Under the pieces are notes generated by a model. The model had not been told where the DNA came from and searched no databases. It worked only from the letters and a program-made list of their open reading frames with translations. The translations under genes were made by a program, and so were the position numbers. A DNA stretch of 16,839 nucleotides from RGIG1668 sp045124495. Lineage in GTDB: Bacteria; Bacillota; Clostridia; Lachnospirales; Lachnospiraceae. The stretch lies in NCBI GenBank assembly GCA_045124495.1, contig JBGVLX010000137.1:1-16839 (forward strand). Reading direction: 5' to 3'. Shown piece by piece: positions 7,116 to 14,459 of the stretch (position 1 is the stretch's first letter; each line of letters starts with the position of its first letter).

Positions 7116-8530
7116 TGAAGTTGGTTAGTAAGAGAAAAGAGTATGTTAAAATTAGAAAAAAATTTAAAAAAATTGAGATGACAGTCATTATGTCATTAAA
7201 AATTTTGATGTATGTGAGTTTGTTTTTTACCTTTTTTGGACTTTTTTCCATTGATAACTGGCAAATTCTTACAGTATCAAGAACCATGGCAATTACGATG
7301 TCGACTTTCGTGGTTGTTGGGCTGGCATTTATTTCTATTTATGGTGGTTATAACATTGGAAAAAGAAAAAGCAAACCAATTATTTATTCTATATCATTAG
7401 CAACAGTGATGACAGATATTGTAACTTATGTGCAATTAATGATTATGAATGTTAATAATGCCAATAATTCTTATTTTCAGTTTGAATTTTTGGAGATATT
7501 AGTTCTTGTTATTTTTCTTCAAATTATAATCATAATTGCTTTTACTTATGGCGGAAATTATATTTATTTTAAAATTAATCCTCCGGAAAAGTGTATTATT
7601 GTTACCTCATCACAAGAAGGTGTGGATTGTATAATGAAGGGGATTGGTAAATATCGAAAACAATTTAAGATTAAATTTGTGTTAGATTATGCGGATTACA
7701 TGTTAATGGATAAGATTCTTCGATGTGATACTGTATTTATTTATGATATCCCTGTGGAAGACAGAACTAAAATCGTTGAATTTTGCTATGAATATCAAAA
7801 AAATGTTTATTTTAATCCTCAGATTGGGGATGTAGTGGAAATTAATGCAAATCACTTTATTTTTGATGATGTTTCTTTGATAGGTGCTGAATTTAAGGGG
7901 ATGTCTATTGAAAAACGTATTATGAAACGTATTATGGATATTGTTTGTTCTGCCATTGGATTGGTGTTGGTATCTCCGTTGTTGATAATATGTGCGATTT
8001 TAATTAAGTGTAATGATGGTGGAAAGGTGTTTTTCAAGCAGAATCGTGCAACAAAACATGGCAAGGTTTTCTCTTTGTATAAATTTCGTACGATGAAAGA
8101 AAATGTTGAAAATTATTCCTCTACGGAGGGTGATGACAGAATTACAAAGGTAGGGCATGTTCTTCGTAAATATCGAATTGATGAATTGCCACAATTATGG
8201 AACGTGTTGAAAGGAGACATGAGCCTGGTTGGTCCAAGACCTGAGATGTTGGAAAATATCTTTCATTATACGGAAGAACTTCCAGAGTTTGAATATCGAT
8301 TAAGAGTAAAGGCCGGACTTACTGGGTATGCACAGATTGCGGGAAAGTACAACACAAGCCCAAAAGATAAATTGATTCTAGATTTAATGTATATTGAGAA
8401 TTATAGTTTATGGCTCGATATAAAGCTGTTATTTCAAACGGTGATTGTATTTCTGAAAAAAGACAGTACAGAGGGATTTAAGGTAGTGGAGCAAAATGAT
8501 AATTTGAAGTATAAAAATCCTAGGGAATAG
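7115..8530 (+). CDS. Polyprenyl-phosphate sugar-1-phosphate transferase (bacterial sugar transferase family)
   Basis: 471-residue priming enzyme that transfers a sugar-1-phosphate from a nucleotide sugar to undecaprenyl phosphate, starting a lipid-linked glycan. The N-terminal part has about four membrane helices (25-45, 57-77, 88-113, 125-148). A middle domain (about 158-260) resembles the Rossmann-like region of WcaJ/WbaP-type proteins. The catalytic domain has KRIMDI (271-276), a hydrophobic hairpin (to about 296), FFKQNR (306-311), LYKFRTM (321-327), YRIDELPQLWNVL (353-365), MSLVGPRPE (369-377) and KAGLTGYAQIAGKYN (399-413). The frame is open upstream to 6974, but that part overlaps gtrA; ATG 7115 is chosen because it is coupled to the gtrA stop and has GAGG close by. 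The first sugar cannot be predicted with confidence. Confidence 0.92.
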   Translation: MKLVSKRKEYVKIRKKFKKIEMTVIMSLKILMYVSLFFTFFGLFSIDNWQILTVSRTMAITMSTFVVVGLAFISIYGGYNIGKRKSKPIIYSISLATVMTDIVTYVQLMIMNVNNANNSYFQFEFLEILVLVIFLQIIIIIAFTYGGNYIYFKINPPEKCIIVTSSQEGVDCIMKGIGKYRKQFKIKFVLDYADYMLMDKILRCDTVFIYDIPVEDRTKIVEFCYEYQKNVYFNPQIGDVVEINANHFIFDDVSLIGAEFKGMSIEKRIMKRIMDIVCSAIGLVLVSPLLIICAILIKCNDGGKVFFKQNRATKHGKVFSLYKFRTMKENVENYSSTEGDDRITKVGHVLRKYRIDELPQLWNVLKGDMSLVGPRPEMLENIFHYTEELPEFEYRLRVKAGLTGYAQIAGKYNTSPKDKLILDLMYIENYSLWLDIKLLFQTVIVFLKKDSTEGFKVVEQNDNLKYKNPRE

Positions 8531-8614
8531 ATGAAATGGGAAAGAATACAACCCGAAATATGTTATACATTTATTTTTATTTTACTTCCAATGTTGGAGT
8601 TGGTTTTGAAATGA
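8531..8614 (+). other. Possible 27-codon ORF after the sugar transferase
   Basis: An ATG directly follows the TAG stop of the sugar transferase and opens a 27-residue hydrophobic frame (MKWERIQPEICYTFIF..., ending ELVLK) that stops at 8612-8614. A second frame from ATG 8536 gives 33 residues and runs into the next gene start. No SD stands before either beyond the preceding coding sequence. It may be a gene remnant or chance AT-rich sequence. Confidence 0.15.
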
Positions 8615-8629
8615 GGTTTAATATAGAAA

Positions 8630-9565
8630 ATGATTGATATTTTGTTAGCGACCTACAATGGTGAAAAATATATAAAAGAATTAATGGATTCTTTGATGTT
8701 ACAAAAATGTGAAGAAGAGTTTTGCATCAGAATCAGAGACGACGGTTCAAAAGATGCTACAGTCAAAATATTATTGGAATATCAGAGAAGATATCCAAAG
8801 AAAATATTGATAGAACAAAACATAGTCCCGACGGGTAGTGCGAAATACAATTTCTTTAAGCTTCTAGAGGATGCCCAAGGAGAATATATCATGTTTTGCG
8901 ACCAGGATGATATATGGGAAGAAAATAAGATACAAATCACTCTTGATGCCATGAAAGCGAAGGAAACAGAAAAATCCGGCTGTCCGATATTGGTGTGTAC
9001 CGATTTAAAGGTAATTGATGAAAAGAAAAATGTACTTGCTGATTCTTTTTGGAACTATATGAATTTGGAAGCAGGTGGAAAGTTACGCAGATTGATTCTT
9101 CAAAATAATGTTACAGGCTGTACTATGATGGTGAATCGGACATTGCTGACTCTTATGAAGAAAAAGGTAAAGATAGACAATATTTTAATGCATGATCATT
9201 ATGCAGCATTATTGGCATTATTGTTTGGAGAAATCGTTTATCTTAACGAAGCCCCAATATTATACCGGCAGCATACAGCAAATAGTGTTGGGGCCAAGGA
9301 TGCAAAAAGTATTTCTTACCTTTTGGAACGATGGGGAAGAGGAAAAAAAAAGTATCAGAAAGACCTTTTTGCTTCAGCCAGACAAGTGAATGAAATCTTA
9401 TATTGCTTTTCTGATGAGAAATTTGAGGAAAGTAGTAGAAAATTATTAGAGGAATATGCTAGAATAGAAAAGATGGATAAATTACAACGAATTCATTTTT
9501 ATTTTAAATTTAAGGTATTCAAGTATGGTTGGATTCGATGTATTATGGGACTTATCTGGGGATAA
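8630..9565 (+). CDS. GT2 glycosyltransferase, rhamnosyltransferase-like
   Basis: 311-residue cytoplasmic or membrane-associated GT-A enzyme that would add one sugar to the lipid-linked glycan. Motifs: DILLATYNGEKYI at the N-terminus (3-15), RDDGSKD (36-42), FCDQDDIW (89-96, the DXD-type metal site), NNVTGCTMMVNR (159-170), MHDHYAALLA (187-196, with the likely catalytic acidic residue) and LYRQHTANSVGA (211-222). This arrangement resembles RgpB/RfbF-like transferases that often use dTDP-rhamnose, and the rfb genes lie downstream; specificity is nonetheless inference. The SD is weak: GAGG at 8613-8616 lies 13 bases before the ATG. Internal starts would cut the N-terminal motif, so 8630 is kept. 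Confidence 0.85.
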   Translation: MIDILLATYNGEKYIKELMDSLMLQKCEEEFCIRIRDDGSKDATVKILLEYQRRYPKKILIEQNIVPTGSAKYNFFKLLEDAQGEYIMFCDQDDIWEENKIQITLDAMKAKETEKSGCPILVCTDLKVIDEKKNVLADSFWNYMNLEAGGKLRRLILQNNVTGCTMMVNRTLLTLMKKKVKIDNILMHDHYAALLALLFGEIVYLNEAPILYRQHTANSVGAKDAKSISYLLERWGRGKKKYQKDLFASARQVNEILYCFSDEKFEESSRKLLEEYARIEKMDKLQRIHFYFKFKVFKYGWIRCIMGLIWG

Positions 9566-9586
9566 TAAAATATTAGGAGGCGAAAT

Positions 9587-10375
9587 ATGGACACCAAAGT
9601 AAGTGGGTGTATCGTTACCTATAACGAAGAAGATATTATTGAAGAGTGTATTTCATCTATATTGCAACATACGAAAAATCTTAACTTTACATTATATGTT
9701 TCGGATAATGATTCTAAGGATAAAACTGTTGAAATAATAAGAAATAAATTTCCGGAAGTGGTTTTAATTGAAAATAAAAAGAATGGTGGGTTTGGAGACG
9801 GACATAATAGGGTGTTGGATCAATTGGACTCTGAATTTCATGTGGTAATTAATCCGGATATTATTTTAAAAGAAAATACCATTGAGGTTTTGGTGGATTA
9901 TTTGACATTACATAATGATGTGGCGATGATTACACCAAAAATTATTAATGAAGATGGTAGTGAGCAGTATCTTCCCAAGAGAAATCCCAAATTTTCTTAT
10001 GTTATTTTAAGCAAATTTAAGCCATTTAGGAACTATCGAAGGATATATACAAGGCAGGATGAGAGGATAAGTGAGCCGGTTTCGGTTGAATTTTGCACGG
10101 GATGTTTTTTTGTAATCCGTACTAAAGTTATGAAGAAAATGGGTGGATTTGATAAAAGGTATTACATGTATTTTGAGGATGCGGATCTTTCGCGAGAGGT
10201 AAGAAGAAATGGATACGACATCATATTTTATCCAATGGTGAAGGCAGTTCATAAATGGAGAAGGGAAAATACAAAATCTTTAAAAGGAATTTTTCGTTTC
10301 CTAACTTCAATGGTGAAATATTTTTGTAAGTGGGGTGGAAAGAATGGAAAAGGAACCGAAAAAAAGAAAGTATAA
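9587..10375 (+). CDS. GT2 glycosyltransferase, WbbL-like (probable rhamnosyltransferase)
   Basis: 262-residue GT-A fold enzyme. Motifs: VSGCIVTYNEED (5-16), SDNDSKD (39-45), NGGFGDGHNRV (66-76, the N-x-G-F-x-x-x-x-N loop), NPD (89-91, metal site), EFCTGCFFVIR (168-178), FEDADLS (196-202) and HKWRRENTKS (222-231). This series matches the WbbL-type group, many of whose characterised members transfer rhamnose from dTDP-rhamnose. A strong AGGAGG at 9574-9579, 7 bases before the ATG, fixes the start. The 3' end overlaps the next gene by 32 bases. The protein has no membrane helix, so it probably docks on the membrane through its basic C-terminal tail (KWGGKNGKGTEKKK). Confidence 0.87.
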   Translation: MDTKVSGCIVTYNEEDIIEECISSILQHTKNLNFTLYVSDNDSKDKTVEIIRNKFPEVVLIENKKNGGFGDGHNRVLDQLDSEFHVVINPDIILKENTIEVLVDYLTLHNDVAMITPKIINEDGSEQYLPKRNPKFSYVILSKFKPFRNYRRIYTRQDERISEPVSVEFCTGCFFVIRTKVMKKMGGFDKRYYMYFEDADLSREVRRNGYDIIFYPMVKAVHKWRRENTKSLKGIFRFLTSMVKYFCKWGGKNGKGTEKKKV

Positions 10376-11168
10376 GGGCAAGGATCATACTTTTGTTATT
10401 TGTGCATATAAGGAGAGTGCATATTTGGAAGAGTGTATTTTGTCCTTAAAAAGGCAGTCTGTAAAAAGTCATTTGATTATGGTAACATCAACAGAAAATG
10501 ATTTCATAAAGGAAATGGCAAAAAAATATAGCATAGAATTATTTATCCGTAAAGAAAAAAGTAATATTGCAGGAGATTGGAATTTTGGATATGAACAGGC
10601 GAAAACCCCATTGATTACGATTGCCCATCAGGACGATATTTATAAGACGGATTATTTAAAAGAAGGACTATACAGAGTAAATCATGCAAGACATCCGTTG
10701 ATTTATTTTACCAATTATTATGAAATTAGAAATAATAGGGAAGTATCTGCTAATTCTTTGTTGAAAATTAAAAGATGTATGCTGATACCACTTATTCCAA
10801 GGATGTTACAAAAAAGCAGGTGGATTCGTAGAAGAGTATTATCCTTAGGATGTCCGATTCTTTGCCCGTCTGTGATGTTTGTAAAGGAGCATCTTCCGAA
10901 TCCTGTATTTCAGGTGGGAATGAGAGCTTCTTTGGATTGGGAAGCCTGGGAGAAAATCTCAAAATTAAAAGGTGAGTTTTTATACACCACAAAGGCACTT
11001 ACCTGTCATAGAATCCACGAAGAGTCGGAAACATCAGCAGCGATCGGAGATAGCGTAAGAACCAAAGAAGATTATGTAATGTTTTGCAAATTTTGGCCAA
11101 AGCCGATTGCAAGGATGTTACAAAGAATTTATGCAACTAGTGAAAATTCAAATAAAGTATCATCATAA
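10344..11168 (+). CDS. GT2-like glycosyltransferase
   Basis: 274-residue GT-A type enzyme, more divergent than its neighbours. Visible features: a basic N-terminus (MEKEPKKRKYKGK), HTFVICAYKESAYLEECI (15-32), IAGDWNFGYEQAKTPLI (75-91), AHQDDIY (94-100, metal site), a membrane-associated basic and hydrophobic stretch about 143-175, DWEAWEKIS (198-206, probable catalytic acid) and HRIHEESETS (222-231). ATG 10344 is preferred over the in-frame GTG at 10335 because GGGGTGGAAAGA gives it an SD-like site 5 bases upstream. The gene begins inside the previous one, so translation is likely coupled. The donor sugar is unknown. It ends the first half of the locus; no terminator is clear before rfbD. Confidence 0.8.
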   Translation: MEKEPKKRKYKGKDHTFVICAYKESAYLEECILSLKRQSVKSHLIMVTSTENDFIKEMAKKYSIELFIRKEKSNIAGDWNFGYEQAKTPLITIAHQDDIYKTDYLKEGLYRVNHARHPLIYFTNYYEIRNNREVSANSLLKIKRCMLIPLIPRMLQKSRWIRRRVLSLGCPILCPSVMFVKEHLPNPVFQVGMRASLDWEAWEKISKLKGEFLYTTKALTCHRIHEESETSAAIGDSVRTKEDYVMFCKFWPKPIARMLQRIYATSENSNKVSS

Positions 11169-11219
11169 AATAAAAGAAAGGATAAGATACAGACACAGAC
11201 GGTAATTTTTGTGTTTGTG

Positions 11220-11250
11220 CCTCAAATGAAAATGAGTGCATTTTTTGAGG
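11220..11250 (+). promoter_or_regulatory. Hairpin covering the rfbD ribosome-binding site
   Basis: CCTCAAA (11220-11226) pairs perfectly with TTTGAGG (11244-11250). After a 3-base bulge the stem continues AAATG (11230-11234) with CATTT (11239-11243), closed by the loop AGTG. The right arm holds the only SD-like sequence (GAGG, 11247-11250) upstream of rfbD, 13 bases from its ATG. A weaker 7-bp hairpin (11194-11200 with 11213-11219) lies just before. It is not a convincing terminator, because only three T residues follow. A regulatory role is inferred. Confidence 0.4.
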
Positions 11251-11263
11251 TTTGGTATTAATT

Positions 11264-12109
11264 ATGAAAAAGATATTAGTAACCGGATGTAATGGTCAGT
11301 TAGGACGTGCCATTAACAAGAAATACGAAAGCGCAGCAGGAATTGAATTAGTGAATACAGATGTGGCAGAACTAAATATTACAAGTATTGAAGATACTAT
11401 GAAATTAATAAAGGAAATAAAGCCATATGCCATTATTAATTGCGCTGCCCATACTGCAGTTGATGCTTGTGAGACAGATGTGGATAATGCATATAAGATC
11501 AATGCATTGGGTCCTAGAAATCTGAGTATTGCGGCGGAAGAAGTGGGTGCGAAGATGGTACATGTATCTACGGATTATGTCTTTGCCGGAGATGCGAAAA
11601 CTCCTTACCTTGAGTTTGATGCTCCGAATCCACAAGGCGTATATGGAAAAACAAAACTAGCAGGAGAGAATTTTGTAAAAGAGTTCAGTCAAAAGCATTT
11701 TATTATCCGTACTGCGTGGTTGTATGGTGATGGAAAGAATTTTGTGAAAACGATGTTAAGACTAGCAGAAACCAACGAGAAAGTTCGAGTAGTAAATGAT
11801 CAGGTGGGGTCGCCTACCAGTACCAAGGTTTTGGCAGATATCATTGATTCGATTGTGTTTACAGATAATTATGGATTATTTCATGGAACCTGTGAAGGAA
11901 TCTGTAGTTGGGCTGATTTTGCCGAAGAGATTTTTAAAATGGCAGGAAAAAATACAGTAGTAGAAAGAATTTCTTCGGAAGAGTTTGCAGCAGTGGCGAA
12001 AAGACCGGCTTATTCCGTATTAGAGAATTATATGTTGAAGTTAACACAGGATCATTATAATGTATTGGATTGGGAAAAAGCCTTGGCAGAATATATGAAA
12101 GAAGTGTAG
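11264..12109 (+). CDS. rfbD: dTDP-4-dehydrorhamnose reductase
   Basis: 281-residue short-chain dehydrogenase that performs the last step of dTDP-L-rhamnose synthesis, reducing dTDP-4-keto-L-rhamnose with NAD(P)H. Evidence: the nucleotide-binding GCNGQLG (8-14), CAAHTAVDACE (60-70), STDYVFAGD (102-110), the catalytic YGKTK (127-131, YxxxK), RTAWLYG (149-155) and VVNDQVGSPTST, all typical of RmlD. The frame continues upstream to a TTG at 11252, but MKKILVTGC at 11264 is the usual family start. Its SD lies in a hairpin and is unusually far away (see that entry). In this locus rfbD comes first and is separated from rfbB by 185 bases containing a promoter, unlike the compact rfbABCD order of many bacteria. 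Confidence 0.95.
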   Translation: MKKILVTGCNGQLGRAINKKYESAAGIELVNTDVAELNITSIEDTMKLIKEIKPYAIINCAAHTAVDACETDVDNAYKINALGPRNLSIAAEEVGAKMVHVSTDYVFAGDAKTPYLEFDAPNPQGVYGKTKLAGENFVKEFSQKHFIIRTAWLYGDGKNFVKTMLRLAETNEKVRVVNDQVGSPTSTKVLADIIDSIVFTDNYGLFHGTCEGICSWADFAEEIFKMAGKNTVVERISSEEFAAVAKRPAYSVLENYMLKLTQDHYNVLDWEKALAEYMKEV

Positions 12110-12178
12110 AAATTACTGTTTAAATGTGAAGAGTAAGCCTATAGTGATGTATTGTTTTTTTTCTTTATATGCTTTTAG

Positions 12179-12207
12179 TTGAAAACGAAATGAAAAAATG
12201 ATATACT
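12179..12207 (+). promoter_or_regulatory. Strong sigma-A type promoter for rfbB
   Basis: TTGAAA (12179-12184) and TATACT (12202-12207) stand exactly 17 bases apart. Transcription would start near 12214, giving a leader of about 80 bases that contains a hairpin at 12242-12268. This allows rfbB-rfbA-rfbC and the last glycosyltransferase to be expressed apart from the upstream genes. Confidence 0.7.
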
Positions 12208-12241
12208 TTGGAATAGGTAATTTTGAATAAAAAAGAATTTT

Positions 12242-12268
12242 AACAAATACGAAAATAATCGTTTTGTT
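12242..12268 (+). repeat. Inverted repeat in the rfbB leader
   Basis: AACAAATACGA (12242-12252) and TCGTTTTGTT (12259-12268) form a 10-bp stem with one bulged T and the loop AAATAA. It lies between the promoter and the SD (GGAGG, 12284-12288). It could stabilise the mRNA or be a protein-binding site; in such AT-rich DNA chance is also possible. Confidence 0.3.
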
Positions 12269-12294
12269 CAAACAATGAAACATGGAGGATAAGG

Positions 12295-13380
12295 ATGAAA
12301 ACATATTTAGTTACAGGTGGCGCAGGTTTTATTGGCTCTAATTATATTCATTATATGTTTGAAAAATATGATAATGATATCAGAATTATTAATGTAGATG
12401 CATTGACTTATGCCGGAAATCTGGAAAATTTGAAAGAAATTGAGAATCGTGAAAATTATACTTTTGTAAAAGCGAATATTTGCGATAAAGATGCGATTAT
12501 GAAGATTTTTGAAGAAAATGAGATTGACAGGGTGGTGCATTTTGCAGCAGAAAGTCATGTTGACAGAAGTATTAAGAACCCTGAAGTATTTGTACAGACT
12601 AACGTACTAGGAACTGCAGTGATGTTAAATTGTGCAAAAGCAGCTTGGGAACTTCCGGATGGCTCTTTTAAAGAAGGAAAGAAATTTTTGCATGTTTCTA
12701 CCGATGAGGTTTATGGTTCATTGCCGGATGACGATACTGCATTTTTTTACGAAACTTCACCATATGATCCACATAGCCCATACTCAGCAAGTAAGGCGTC
12801 TTCTGATATGTTAGTAAAGGCATATATGGACACATATAAGTTCCCGGCAAATATTACTAACTGTAGCAATAATTATGGTCCATATCAGTTTCCGGAAAAG
12901 TTAATTCCATTAATTATAAATAATGCATTACAGGGAAAGAAGTTACCTGTTTATGGCGATGGAAAGAACGTAAGAGACTGGTTATATGTACGTGATCACG
13001 CTAAGGCAATTGATATGGTACAGGAAAAAGGAAAACTTTTCGAAACCTATAATGTAGGTGGTCATAACGAAAAACAAAATATTGAAATTATCAATATTAT
13101 CATTGAAACCTTACAGGAAATGTTGCCAGAAGGTGACCCTAGAAAAGAATTGGTAAGTAAAGATTTGATTACTTACGTAGAAGATAGAAAGGGTCACGAC
13201 AGAAGATATGCCATTGCACCGGATAAGATTAAAGCTGAAATCGGTTGGGAACCGGAAACGATGTTTAAAGAAGGTATCAGACTTACAATTAAATGGTTCT
13301 TTGAGCATGAAGACTGGATGAAAAATGTTACCAGTGGGGATTATCAAAAATACTACGAAGATATGTATAGTGGAAAATAA
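12295..13380 (+). CDS. rfbB: dTDP-glucose 4,6-dehydratase
   Basis: 361-residue extended short-chain dehydrogenase that converts dTDP-glucose to dTDP-4-keto-6-deoxyglucose, the second step of the dTDP-rhamnose pathway. Motifs: NAD-binding TGGAGFIGS (7-15), VHFAAESHVDRSI (81-93), STDEVYG (135-141, with the catalytic Asp-Glu pair), YSASK (163-167, catalytic YxxxK), NCSNNYGPYQFPEKLIP (189-205) and RDWLYVRDH (227-235). The length is close to the usual 340-360. The start is fixed by GGAGG at 12284-12288, 6 bases before the ATG, and by the conserved MKTYLVTGGAG opening. It is the first gene after its own promoter. Confidence 0.97.
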   Translation: MKTYLVTGGAGFIGSNYIHYMFEKYDNDIRIINVDALTYAGNLENLKEIENRENYTFVKANICDKDAIMKIFEENEIDRVVHFAAESHVDRSIKNPEVFVQTNVLGTAVMLNCAKAAWELPDGSFKEGKKFLHVSTDEVYGSLPDDDTAFFYETSPYDPHSPYSASKASSDMLVKAYMDTYKFPANITNCSNNYGPYQFPEKLIPLIINNALQGKKLPVYGDGKNVRDWLYVRDHAKAIDMVQEKGKLFETYNVGGHNEKQNIEIINIIIETLQEMLPEGDPRKELVSKDLITYVEDRKGHDRRYAIAPDKIKAEIGWEPETMFKEGIRLTIKWFFEHEDWMKNVTSGDYQKYYEDMYSGK

Positions 13381-13389
13381 GAATGAAAG

Positions 13390-13419
13390 ATGGGAGCATA
13401 GCAAATGTTATGTTCCCAT
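13390..13419 (+). repeat. Hairpin between rfbB and rfbA
   Basis: ATGGGAGCATA (13390-13400) pairs with TATGTTCCCAT (13409-13419) through 11 pairs, one of them G-U, with the loop GCAAATGT. It starts 10 bases after the rfbB stop and ends 18 bases before the rfbA SD. No T-tract follows, so it is not a standard terminator. It could protect the upstream mRNA or tune the rfbB/rfbA ratio. Confidence 0.5.
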
Positions 13420-13449
13420 TCAGCATTGTTAAAAATTGGAGGACACAAT

Positions 13450-14319
13450 ATGAAAGGAATTATTTTAGCAGGTGGTTCAGGAACCAGATTATATCCATTA
13501 ACAAAGGCGATTTCAAAGCAGATTATGCCGGTTTATGATAAACCTATGATTTATTATCCATTGTCTACTTTGATGCTGGCAGGAATAAGGGAAGTACTTA
13601 TTATTTCTACTCCAAGAGATTTACCGGTATTCAAGGAATTGTTAGGAGATGGAAAACAATTAGGAATGAGATTTGAATATGCCATACAGGAAGTGCCTAG
13701 AGGACTTGCAGATGCGTTTATTGTAGGTGAAGAATTTATTGGCAAGGATAATGTGGCTTTAGTATTAGGTGATAATATTTTTTACGGACAAAGTTTTTCA
13801 AAGGTATTAAAAAGAGCTGCGCAAAGGACAAGCGGAGCTACGATATTTGGATACTATGTAAAAGATCCAAGGGAATATGGTGTAGTAGAATTTGATGAGG
13901 ATGGAAAAGCATTATCCATTGAAGAAAAACCGCAAAATCCAAAGTCAAATTATGCAGTGCCTGGTTTGTATTTTTATGATAATGATGTAGTTGAAATTGC
14001 AAAGAATGTAAAACCTTCCGCAAGAGGAGAAATTGAAATCACTTCTGTTAACAATGAGTATTTAAGAAGGGGTGATTTGATGGTAGAAACTTTAGGAAGA
14101 GGATTCGCCTGGTTGGATACCGGAAGTCATGATATGTTATTGGATGCAGCAGATTTTGTAGCAGCTTTCCAGAAACGACAAGGACTTTATATTTCATGTA
14201 TTGAAGAAATTGCATATAAAAGTGGCTTTATCAGTAAGGAACAGTTGTTGGAATTGGCAAAACCATTAATGAAGACTGCATATGGGCAATATTTGGTTGA
14301 TGTTGCAAATGGGTTATAA
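13450..14319 (+). CDS. rfbA: Glucose-1-phosphate thymidylyltransferase
   Basis: 289-residue nucleotidyltransferase that makes dTDP-glucose from dTTP and glucose-1-phosphate, the first step of dTDP-rhamnose synthesis and usually feedback-inhibited by dTDP-rhamnose. Motifs: LAGGSGTRLYPLT (6-18, nucleotide-binding signature), QEVPRGLADAF (80-90), LGDNIFYG (106-113, metal Asp), EEKPQNPKSNYAVPGLYFY (158-176) and RGEIEIT (192-198). The length is standard (about 290). The frame is open from 13405, but MKGIILAGGSG at 13450 is the canonical start and GGAGG at 13438-13442 lies 7 bases upstream. The gene is complete with all expected motifs. Confidence 0.97.
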   Translation: MKGIILAGGSGTRLYPLTKAISKQIMPVYDKPMIYYPLSTLMLAGIREVLIISTPRDLPVFKELLGDGKQLGMRFEYAIQEVPRGLADAFIVGEEFIGKDNVALVLGDNIFYGQSFSKVLKRAAQRTSGATIFGYYVKDPREYGVVEFDEDGKALSIEEKPQNPKSNYAVPGLYFYDNDVVEIAKNVKPSARGEIEITSVNNEYLRRGDLMVETLGRGFAWLDTGSHDMLLDAADFVAAFQKRQGLYISCIEEIAYKSGFISKEQLLELAKPLMKTAYGQYLVDVANGL

Positions 14320-14340
14320 TTAAGTCAGCTAATTCAGTGT

Positions 14341-14361
14341 ACTTTGATATGAGTACAAAGT
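14341..14361 (+). repeat. Short inverted repeat between rfbA and rfbC
   Basis: ACTTTG (14341-14346) pairs with CAAAGT (14356-14361) across a 9-base loop, extended by two outer G-U pairs. It lies in the 140-base gap between rfbA and rfbC. No T-tract and no convincing promoter follow. It is weak and may be chance. Confidence 0.2.
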
Positions 14362-14459
14362 GTGGAGTGATTTGTAGGTATTATAGAGTCAAAACGTCTT
14401 TTGCCTCCGATATCTTTATACATTAGATTTACGAAGAAATAAGAAAGGATAGGGCTGTT

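Noticed and set aside
8594..8622. Possible promoter TTGGAG-17-TTTAAT before the transferase at 8630
   Set aside because: The -35 box matches only three of six positions and the transcript would start at the ATG; the gene is better read as part of the upstream operon.
12110..12162. Possible terminator after rfbD ending in a T8 run (12155-12162)
   Set aside because: The only stem I can form (ATTACT with AGTGAT) is six pairs with a very large loop, which is too weak to call.
13111..13404. 97-codon - strand frame opposite the end of rfbB
   Set aside because: It lies opposite conserved RmlB coding sequence and has no sign of translation.
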